A stretch of 17,120 bases of DNA from Ectocarpus siliculosus (taxonomy: Eukaryota; Sar; Phaeophyceae; Ectocarpales; Ectocarpaceae), in NCBI GenBank assembly GCA_000310025.1, contig FN648843.1, positions 1,639 through 18,758 of the forward strand, read 5' to 3'. Numbering within the stretch: position 1 is the first letter of the stretch; each line of letters starts with the position of its first letter. Made by a program: the position numbers and the translations under genes. Positions 11,201 through 17,120 of the stretch are shown in pieces. The notes below the pieces were generated by a model, which was not told the origin of the DNA, made no database searches, and worked only from the letters and a program-made list of their open reading frames with translations.

Positions 11201-14200
11201 CCAATTGGATCGAGAAGCGCACAGCCGACGACGTTCCGTACTACTTCGAGCCGTCCAGCGAGACTGTCACGTGGGAAAAGCCAGACTGCCTCAAGTCGCC
11301 GGAGGAACTCCAGAGCAACAGCGGCCCGTGGGCGTGGGTGAGAGAGAGAGAACGCGCAGGGGGGGGGGGGGGGGCGTACTCTTATGTTTTGCATGCCTTA
11401 GCGGTTAGACCATTGACCACGCGTCCTCGAGAGGACGGAGCATTGTTCCCACAGGACCGATCACCGATGGCCAATCGTTCCTTCCTACTTTGCCAAAGGT
11501 GGCTCAAAAATGTCTTCCCTAGTTTGTCTATCCTACCGATGTCCCTTCCCGCCTTTTCAAACCACTTTCTACTCCCCAGTACCGCTACCGTCCTCTCCTC
11601 TCTATTCCATGCCTCAAACATCTCCCTGTACGTCACTTGTATTCTTCCCAGCTCAGTCATGTACACTTCCCTCTCCTTTTCGTACCACGGACATTCCGCG
11701 ACTACGTGAACACTGTCTTCGCATTCGAAGCCGCAATCGCATTTGAAGTTATCGTCTTCGTCGTCTATCGTCCTATGTCTTCGTCGACGTTCGCGAAGGC
11801 CTATGTCCCCGGTCCTGAATTTGACCTTAAGCTTTGTCCCTGCATCCATTGGTCCATGTAGGTAATCCTTGAACCCTATTCCTTCTTTCAACATTCCGTA
11901 CACTTCTAGACCCTCCTTATCCTTGGATTCTTTCCTTAGATTCTGTTCTTCTCTGTCGGCACAAGCAACAGATATCTTCTTCTTGAACCCCTGTAGACCC
12001 TCCGTTTCCAGCGTTTCATCTTCGTCGATGTCCAATCCCTTCCATACGTCCTCTACAACCTTGACCCATTCCGTGGGTTGTCTACCCCTCTTTTTGTTTG
12101 CCCACTTCGCCTCCCATACTATTCTCGGCAACCTCTCCGCTCCCATCCCGCACATGCGATACTGCCATGTCAGCTTCCTTACGTCTCTTCCCGACCGTAG
12201 GGATTGGATCCCCAATTCTGCCCTGACTGCTGCATTACTTGTGCGCTTGGAGCATCCTAGGATGATTTTCGCTGCTTTCATCTGCGCCGCCTCGAGTTCT
12301 TTCACTACCTTCTTATTTCCTTCCCATACTTCTCCGGCGTACTCTAGCGGCAGTACGATTACGCTCTTCAAAACCGCCAATTTGATGCGTGTATCAAGGT
12401 GTCGGTTTGCGAGTATTGGGTGCAGCTTCCCTGCTCGTGCTTTGCCCTTTTCCCGCTACCTTGGACATGTGTGTATTCCACGAGCAATCTTTTGCGATCT
12501 CTACTCCGAGGTATGTGTACTGGTCCACTACTGCAATCTCCTCGATCCCCCACTTCCATCTATGTTCTACTGGTTCCTCCCTGCCCTCGTTGCATACCAT
12601 GACGGCACTCTTCGTAACGTTGGCAGACAATCTCCACTTATCAGTAAACTTCTTCGCCGCGTCAATTTGCAGTTGCAGTCCCTCAGGGGTGTCCGACATA
12701 CCAACAAAATCATCCCGCAAACAGCATTCCCTGACACCAACGTTTCCGTGTCCCCTACTTTTACTCCCTTCCGGACTGCCTCTACGACTTCCAACAGATC
12801 GTTGATGAACACCTGGAACAATGTTGGGGACAGCGTGCAACCTTGTGGGACCCCTTGCTCAATGTCGAAGAATTTAGACAGTTCTCCGTCTAGCATGACC
12901 GCGCTTTTCGTACACTCTGTCATCTTCTTCAGCACTCTCCACATTTTCCCCTTGATCCCGTACTTGGACAATTGTTTCCACAGCCCATTTCTCCATACGG
13001 TGTCGTATGCCTTTTTCACGTCCAGGAAGAAGCAGTACGTCGGCTTTCCCGCCCTCTTTCTACCTTGGATGATTCTCCCTACCGTGAATGCGTGGTCTAC
13101 GCACCCCCTCTTCTGTCGGAAACCTGCCTGGCCCTCACTAATGCTACGTTTCTTCTCCAATACTCCCACTATCCTATCGTTCAGCAGCTTACAAAACACT
13201 TTTCCTACTGTGTTCAACAGTGTGATACCCCTGTAGTTTCCTGGGTCAGTCTTGTCTCCTTTCTTAAACAAGTTCACAACCACTCCTTCCCTCCATCTAC
13301 TTGGCGCATACTCGTTTTTCCACACCCAGTTGTACAGCAGTACCATCAGCTGGATCATCCCCTTCCCCCCAAACTTCATGAACTCGTTGACTATCCCATC
13401 CGCCCCTGCTGCTTTGTGGCACTGGGGGGGGGGGGGGGGGGGTACTCATGTTTTGCATGAGTTAGGTGTTGTGTCAATGACCACGCGTCCTCGAGAGGAC
13501 GGAGCATTGTTCCCACAGGACCGATCACCGATGGCCAATCGTTCTTTCCTACTTCGCCAAAAGTGGCTATTATAATAATACTGTTTTCCCTGCCCTATTG
13601 GGAGTGCGAGCAAGAGAGAGAGAGAGCGGGCAGGGAGGCAGACGGAGTCTTGAGTGTTTAATTCCGACGGTTCGTCTGCATGATCTAAGGCGATCAAGAT
13701 CATGGACGCAACACCCCCATCAACGAGCGTTCGAGACGCTCAGGATGGCAGACGTTTTCCATCGCATCAAAGACTCGCGCGCAATGGTCGAAATGACTAC
13801 TGCTTCGAAGTACATAATGCAAGCAACCCGTGAACAAAAAAAATGACCTTCACCTCCCCTCTCCAAATGAAGGTGAGTGATGAGAAGGACGGCTGGGTGC
13901 CCGCGCGCATCCTGAAGGAATCGGGAGACTCCGCCAACGTCCAGCTGCAGAACGGGTCGAAGAAGACGGTGAAGCGGTCGGCCAAGGAACCGCTTTGGCC
14001 CCTCAACCACTCCTCCCTGTCGAGGGTAGAGGATGACCTTGTCATGGTGGACGCGATCAACCAGGTGGGTGATTTTAGGTTTTTTGGGCGGGGAGACGTT
14101 CGCTGACGGCAGAGCTTGTCAAGACTTTTTGTTGTGTGTTTCTGAGAGGAGAGAGCGAGAGAGGAGAGCGAGATATACGTAGAGACAGTAAAGAGACAGG

Positions 14201-17047
14201 GTGATACAGACAGAGACAAGAGAGAGAGAGAGTGAGAGAGAGTCTGGCAGCAGTGCACTGAAAGCTTTCCAGCACGCAGAAAGCGCCAAACATGTGCTTA
14301 TTCGCACGAGAGTCGTGTTTTCGCCGCAGGGAGCTGGCTCATAGAGGTAGGTACGGCAGGGGCTTAGATCTACACCTGGGTGGGGGCCAACCAACACCAA
14401 ACAACCAATCAGCACACAGAAAAAAAAGCCTTCCGGAACACTGAAAACACCTACTTCGTATTATATACTCGCACGCGCGAAAACCACGCTTTTCGGTCGC
14501 AGGGACTCATGGTCCACAACCTCCGGGAGAGGTACCGCAGGGACCTGATTTACACGTGGGTGGGGGCCAACCACTCGGTGCTGGTGTCGATCAACCCGTT
14601 CAAGATGCTGCCGATCTACTCGCCGGCCACGATCGAGGAGTACGCCAAGCCATCGGCGTACCGGCTGGACCCTCCGCACACCTTCGCGATCGCCAACTCG
14701 GCCTTCATGAAGCTCACCCAGGAGAACGTCTCGCAGGCCATCCTCATCTCCGGAGAGTCCGGCGCGGGCAAGACGGAAGCCACGAAACAGTGCTTCAACT
14801 TCTTGGCTGAGGTGGCGGGTTCCCAGGTACGCGCCGTGCGCTAAATAGATAGACACCCATCCCCCGCCCCCCAGCGTCGGCCGTTGACTGAGGCAAGCTC
14901 ATGTGCTGCTTGCTGCTGCCCACGAGTCCATTATTTTCGTTCATGGTGAAGAAGTGTAGCTGTCAAAAGGGCATGTGCTCACGAGGGTGGTGACGAAGCC
15001 ACCACCAATAACAACGCAACCACACCACCACAGACAACGGTGGCACATCCACACCTCTGTCAATTTGCTTTTTATGGCGGGCATCCATCTTTCCACTTAG
15101 ACCGAGCCACAGCTAAATAATGTAAGTTAGCACGTAAACGAAAACGACGGGTTGGATGCTTTTTTTTCGTGCTTGCAGAGACTAATGTCCTCCGCGAAGA
15201 AAGGAAGTTTTTTTTGTCTGGAAGAGAAGTAAACCAACAATGGCGTGCCACAACGCAAGGGTTGATTCTGTCAAGAACGCGAATTATGAAACGTGACGAC
15301 GAACATGCCCGCAACATGCTGAAAGGTGTGTGGCCTATTTCACCAACAATCAGACGCTCGTGGTCGTATTATCAGCACCCCAGGCTCAGTGTACGCCCAT
15401 CAATAGTATGTACCCGGCTGAGGCAGGGAACTTAAGTACTCTGTTGCGTCGCCAAGTACATACGAGTCTAGCATGTACCCTGGTGGTGGCGATCCTGATG
15501 CTGTTGCTGTTGCTGTTGCGTACTGATACTTTTTTTCTCTTTTTCTTGCTTCCGATGGCGTTACATATTCCAGAACGCGGTCGAGCAGCGCATCCTCCAC
15601 GCCAACCCCGTGCTCGAGTCCTTCGGGAATGCCAAGACCCTCAGGAACAACAACTCCTCCCGCTTCGGCCGATGGACGGAGGTGCACTTCGACCCCAAGG
15701 GACAGGCGAGTTCACGTCTTGTGTGGCTGGCTGGCTGGCTGGCTGGTTGGCTCTCTGTCTGTCTGTCTGTCTGCCTGTCTCGCTATCTCTCCGTCTCTCT
15801 GTCTCTTTGTCTGTCTCTCTCTGTATCTCTGTCTCTCTCTCTGTCTGTCTGGCTGTCTGGCTGTCTGGCTCTCTGGCTGTCTCTATCTGTCTATCTGTCT
15901 TTGCCGCTGTCGGCGTGAGGGTGCGGGCACACCTGTTTTATTTTTATTTTAGCGGGCGTGTTACAATGTGAAGGTTTAAGCACTGTTTTTCTTTGTCAAC
16001 ACTCACCGGGTACACCGATCAGCCTCCAGAAAGAAGCGGTTTTATCCCAATGCTGTAAGCGCTGATTTGAAGTGATGGGTGTATCTTCGCTACCCTCCCC
16101 CGCCCCCGGGAAAACTGTTGTCGTTTGCTGCGATTGGTGAGAGGGTGCGAAGCCAGAAATTAGAAGTTTGGACCTAGAATGCGGCGTTATATATGTGTGT
16201 TGGTTCTTTGTCCGATTGTTGTTTGTTTTTGGTCCGGGGAGCGAGGGTGAAGAATGAAATTGCGCTGTTGTGCGGGGCCCCTCCTCGCGGTTTGGTAAAA
16301 GAATGAAACAAACGTCGAAAAAAGCACGTATCGTCTTACAAAAAAACGACTTGTCTAAGAACGTTTTTTCGTCACGGTGAAACGGTGCGTTCATCCATGC
16401 TGCAGGTGTGCGGGGCGAGGATCGAGAACTACCTCCTGGAGAAACAGAGGGTCGTGGCCCAGGCGAAGGGAGAGCGAAACTTCCACATATTCTACCAGGT
16501 GAGGACGTTTTTTTGTTTGTTTTTTTCTTATTTTTGCTTTTTCTTTTTCGAGGAAAGCGAGAGACGTCGTGCACACGATTTCCAGCAGCAGCGGACCGGC
16601 CACGTGCCGGTGGAGGGCTTCGGTGCGTGGTGTGTGTGTACGGTGCAATTGCGAGAGGCGACAACGTTGAGCGTTTTGAAAAACTGCTACAACACCCCCT
16701 ACGTACCTCTACCAAACCTCGATGCTGCTTTGATGTATGCATACGATCGGAGCCCTTCGACGTTGGTTAGGAAGAGCGGGACCTGGCGCGCAAGCTGCCA
16801 AAAACGGGACGCGTGGTCAACGGTTAGCCGCATTCATCAGCCAACGAGCAACGAGCATGCCCCCCCCGACCCCACCCTCCGCTGACGCACGCTTTGCTCG
16901 ATCATTTTTTTATTTCAGCTGTGCACGAGCGAGATCGCCGCGCACCTTGAGCTGGGGGCCCCGGAGCACTTCCGTTACCTCCGAGAGAGCGGCTGCGTGT
17001 CCGTGCCGGGGATAAACGACCAGAAGGACTTTGTTGAGGTCGAAGAG
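7879..17047 (+). CDS. Unconventional myosin with N-terminal GYF-like and WW domains (partial, 7 exons)
   Basis: The exons are 7879-8200, 11171-11337, 13873-14064, 14503-14826, 15574-15705, 16406-16498 and 16919-17047. They splice without a frame break (phases 1,0,0,0,0,0) into 453 residues; the gene continues past the right edge. Domain order: GYF_2-like (about 5-60), proline-rich linker with PPVPAKPR (63-84), glycine run, WW (120-145), myosin N-terminal SH3-like fold (164-215), then the motor. The motor shows the purine-binding NPFKMLPIY (258-266), P-loop GESGAGKT (311-318) and switch [10 protein letters not shown] (360-368). Catalytic signatures are intact, so an active actin-dependent ATPase is expected. 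The ATG at 7879 is the first in frame after an upstream stop (7774-7776). WW and GYF modules bind proline-rich peptides, so a partner- or self-binding role for the N terminus is inferred. The tail, and hence cargo and class, is unseen. Confidence 0.88.
8201..11170 (+). other. Myosin intron 1 (2970 bp)
   Basis: The borders are CAG|GTGAGA and TCGTTTGCAG|AC. The phase of the two flanking exons matches directly, so no extra exon is needed. I see no coding sequence, RNA gene or recognisable transposon inside. A hairpin-forming inverted repeat lies at 9672-9720, and short AT-rich and poly(T) stretches occur near 9846 and 10529. Confidence 0.7.
9672..9720. repeat. Hairpin-forming inverted repeat inside intron 1
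   Basis: CCCGATG (9689-9695) and CATCGGG (9707-9713) form a perfect 7-bp stem with an 11-base AT-rich loop. Outer blocks AGAGAGACC (9672-9680) and GGTCTCTCT (9712-9720) extend the symmetry with a bulge. No assigned function. Confidence 0.5.
11171..11337 (+). CDS. Myosin exon 2: WW domain
   Basis: Residues 108-163. The WW pattern is complete: W120, the aromatic block PYYFEP (130-135), then W142 and P145, with 21 residues between the two tryptophans. The exon ends in SGPWAW, and the donor is TGG|GTGAGA. WW domains bind proline-rich ligands; the linker in exon 1 of the same protein is an obvious candidate for an intramolecular contact, which is inference. Read-through beyond 11337 would enter GA-repeat and poly(G) DNA, so the splice is required. 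Confidence 0.88.
11359..13423 (-). mobile_element. LINE-type non-LTR retrotransposon, 5'-truncated, poly(C)-tailed (copy 1)
   Basis: The element is read on the minus strand. It opens inside the reverse transcriptase at an [15 protein letters not shown]-like segment, lacks any 5' region or endonuclease, and ends with a zinc-knuckle C terminus. A stop codon (11384-11382), seven bases (11381-11375) and a 16-base pure C run (11374-11359 on the minus strand) complete it. There is no poly(A) or AATAAA-like signal. Its 5' end touches the C run of copy 2. About 2.07 kb remain. The clade is not determined; the C-terminal CxCx3C..H..C pattern resembles those of several LINE groups. Confidence 0.9.
11382..13423 (-). 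pseudogene. Broken LINE reverse transcriptase ORF
   Basis: Order on the minus strand: [15 protein letters not shown] (RT block 1), [13 protein letters not shown] (block 2), [15 protein letters not shown] (block A, catalytic Asp), [20 protein letters not shown] (block B), an F-A-D-D catalytic box (block C), then YTYLGVEI (block E). A thumb/connection region and [20 protein letters not shown], a cysteine-histidine knuckle, follow. Single-base disruptions shift the frame near 12728 and 12715, on either side of the start of the F-A-D-D box, and again near 12447. The last 332 codons (12380-11382) are open to the stop. The copy therefore cannot make an active polymerase. It lacks the 5' endonuclease part and no RNase H domain is evident. 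Confidence 0.88.
13424..13567 (-). mobile_element. Second LINE 3' end, poly(C)-tailed (copy 2)
   Basis: About 120 bp match the 3' end of copy 1 (11382-11505) at roughly 90 percent by eye, then end abruptly at GTGGCT (plus strand, 13567). The frame encodes the same C terminus ([19 protein letters not shown]) but stops at TGA (13448-13446) instead of TAA. The tail is 19 C residues on the minus strand (13442-13424). This is a severely 5'-truncated insertion of the same family and orientation. The 46 bp at 13568-13613 do not match copy 1. Confidence 0.85.
13614..13634. repeat. Possible target-site duplication of the LINE cluster
   Basis: A 21-bp GA-repeat block ending CGGGCAGG (13614-13634) matches 19 of 21 positions of the block ending CGCGCAGG at 11340-11360, on the other side of the LINE pair. 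This fits a target-site duplication made when the first LINE entered. Because most of it is GA repeat, coincidence is possible. Confidence 0.45.
13873..14064 (+). CDS. Myosin exon 3: N-terminal SH3-like subdomain
   Basis: Residues 164-227 begin [14 protein letters not shown] and continue through a [10 protein letters not shown] strand to [22 protein letters not shown]. This is the usual small beta barrel and linker (W.PA.v...; V.DLv.m..iN) leading to the LHNL/VHNL motif of myosin heads. Its length (192 bp, both borders phase 0) means skipping it would keep the frame. The acceptor AG (13871-13872) is followed by GTGAGTG; the donor is CAG|GTGGGT. Confidence 0.88.
14143..14243. repeat. GA-rich microsatellite tract
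   Basis: About 100 bp of irregular GA and GAGA units with CAGA and ATATA interruptions, within intron 3. Confidence 0.8.
14299..14393 (+). pseudogene. Relic partial duplication of the start of myosin exon 4
   Basis: The end of the intron and the first part of exon 4 (about 14464-14571) are repeated upstream in degraded form. The shared order is TTCGCACG/CTCGCACG, TTTTCGCCGCAGGGA against TTTTCGGTCGCAGGGA, then AGAGGTA..CGGCAGGG, GATCTACACCTGGGTGGGGG and CCAACCA. The acceptor-like CGCAG (14326-14330) is kept. The coding part has lost about 20 bp after it and carries a small insertion and an in-frame TAG, so it cannot replace exon 4. Confidence 0.75.
14503..14826 (+). CDS. Myosin exon 4: motor start with P-loop
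   Basis: Residues 228-335 open with [18 protein letters not shown], then NPFKMLPIY (purine-binding loop), [13 protein letters not shown], and the P-loop [12 protein letters not shown] with the invariant lysine and threonine. The exon ends [15 protein letters not shown]. All residues needed for nucleotide phosphate binding are present. Confidence 0.95.
14827..15573 (+). other. Myosin intron 4 (747 bp)
   Basis: The donor is CAG|GTACGC and the acceptor CATATTCCAG|AA. It contains a short CTGTTG repeat near 15499-15518 and T-rich runs before the acceptor. Nothing else is recognised. Confidence 0.75.
15574..15705 (+). CDS. Myosin exon 5: switch I and transducer region
   Basis: Residues 336-379 include [20 protein letters not shown], a hallmark of myosin heads, followed by switch [10 protein letters not shown] and the strand [11 protein letters not shown]. 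The exon ends at CAG followed by GCGAGT, a GC-type donor. Using it gives a seamless join to exon 6 (DPKGQ to [13 protein letters not shown]). Confidence 0.95.
15706..16405 (+). other. Myosin intron 5 (700 bp), GC-AG type
   Basis: This intron begins CAG|GCGAGT and ends CATGCTGCAG|GT. It carries a long CTGG/CTGT/CTCT microsatellite just inside the donor. The remainder shows no other recognisable element. Confidence 0.8.
15724..15901. repeat. (CTGG)n/(CTGT)n/(CTCT)n compound microsatellite
   Basis: About 180 bp of tetranucleotide units lie in intron 5, starting 18 bp after its GC donor: first CTGG/GGCT, then CTGT and CTCT mixtures with ATCT interruptions. It yields artefactual Leu/Ser/Cys-rich frames. 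Confidence 0.95.
16406..16498 (+). CDS. Myosin exon 6: motor segment [10 protein letters not shown]
   Basis: Residues 380-410, with [26 protein letters not shown], the strongly conserved myosin head stretch that follows switch I. The exon is 93 bp, phase 0 at both ends, with donor CAG|GTGAGG. Confidence 0.95.
16499..16918 (+). other. Myosin intron 6 (420 bp)
   Basis: The borders are CAG|GTGAGG and TTTTTTATTTCAG|CT. The intron is T-rich near the donor and shows nothing further of note. Confidence 0.8.
16919..17047 (+). CDS. Myosin exon 7: motor segment after [10 protein letters not shown]
   Basis: Residues 411-453 ([12 protein letters not shown] to [15 protein letters not shown]) fit the upper 50-kDa region of a myosin head just after the HIFYQ motif. 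The exon is 129 bp, phase 0 at both ends. The donor is GAG|GTGTGT, where the LINE-like sequence begins. The following exon lies beyond the window. Confidence 0.88.
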
Positions 17048-17120
17048 GTGTGTGTGTGCTCATAGTCGTGCATGCCGTAGTCGTTAGACTGTTGACCTCG
17101 TTTCCCTGCACAGCCAGGAT
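17048..17120 (-). mobile_element. Diverged LINE 3' end with CA tail (edge-truncated)
   Basis: On the minus strand this stretch encodes EVNSLTTTACTT, against [12 protein letters not shown] in LINE copy 1. It then has ATGAGCAC (copy 2: ATGAGTAC) followed by a CA repeat where the LINE copies have poly(C). About 31 of 40 bases match copy 1 over 17056-17095. It appears to be the 3' end of a related element in the same antisense orientation. The tail's complement, GTGTGTGTG, forms the intron donor. Confidence 0.6.

Larger units (their letters stand above)
11338..13872 (+). other. Myosin intron 2 (2535 bp), host of the LINE insertions
   Basis: The donor is TGG|GTGAGA and the acceptor CTCCAAATGAAG|GTGAGT. 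Retrotransposon DNA fills 11359-13567 in antisense orientation, so without the insertions the intron would be about 280-330 bp. The first LINE tail begins only 21 bp after the donor. Confidence 0.85.
14065..14502 (+). other. Myosin intron 3 (438 bp) with GA-rich tract and relic exon copy
   Basis: The borders are CAG|GTGGGT and GGTCGCAG|GG. It includes a GA-rich simple tract (14143-14243) and, at 14299-14393, a degraded copy of the junction with exon 4. Confidence 0.8.

Noticed and set aside
11385-11427. tRNA-like D-arm motif (TAGCGGTTAGAC, TTGACC), also seen at 17075.
   Set aside because: No matching acceptor stem, anticodon arm or T arm follows; the shared bases are explained by LINE C-terminal homology on the opposite strand.
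11338-11709. Read-through extension of the WW exon into about 120 more codons.
   Set aside because: It crosses GA repeats, poly(G) and antisense LINE DNA; the TGG|GTGAGA donor joins in frame to the SH3-like exon and restores the expected myosin order.
11869-13236. 455-codon open frame on the plus strand.
   Set aside because: It is the antisense shadow of the LINE reverse transcriptase on the minus strand.
15330-15971. Leucine/serine/cysteine-rich open frame resembling membrane segments.
   Set aside because: It arises from exon 5 read in another frame plus the CTGT/CTGG microsatellite.
1-17120. CRISPR arrays, bacterial operons, rRNA or intact tRNA genes.
   Set aside because: No regularly spaced repeats or RNA gene signatures were seen, and the spliced genes show the DNA is eukaryotic.

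Overview
This is a piece of a eukaryotic nuclear genome. Genes are split into short exons by long introns (420 to 2970 bp) with canonical GT-AG borders plus one GC-AG intron. Base composition is balanced, microsatellites are abundant, and non-LTR retrotransposon and MITE-like debris lies in introns and intergenic DNA. Intron size, intron density and a multidomain myosin with GYF-like and WW modules suggest a stramenopile, most likely a brown alga. That placement is inference from gene structure, not from a marker gene.

Layout. Positions 1-1219 hold a partial minus-strand gene. Two exons (1195-985 and 369-283) together encode most of a pleckstrin-homology (PH) domain, and the gene runs off the left edge. 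Just upstream of its larger exon lies a tandem pair of about 60-bp repeats with C-rich ends (1241-1406). From about 1407 to 7500 I see no convincing coding sequence. That stretch contains a 397-bp MITE-like element with long terminal inverted repeats (3666-4062) and several simple repeats. From 7879 to the right edge, seven plus-strand exons splice in consistent phase to give the first 453 residues of an unconventional myosin: GYF_2-like domain, SH3-ligand-like proline-rich linker, WW domain, myosin SH3-like subdomain, then the motor with P-loop and switch I. The rest of the motor and the tail lie beyond the right edge.

Mobile DNA. Intron 2 of the myosin carries an antisense, 5'-truncated, frameshifted LINE-type retrotransposon (11359-13423). 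It sits directly against the C-tail of a second, much shorter copy of the same family (13424-13567). Both copies end in a pure poly(C) run of 16 or 19 bases instead of poly(A), only a few bases after the stop codon. A diverged relative of the same 3' end starts at the splice donor of the last intron (17048 onward), with a CA-repeat tail.

The most interesting points are the GYF-WW-myosin architecture, the C-tailed LINE family and its tail-to-head nesting, a decayed partial duplication of a myosin exon inside the intron before it, and an acceptor at 13872 that is also a strong donor consensus. All protein calls rest on motif recognition by eye; no database search was run.
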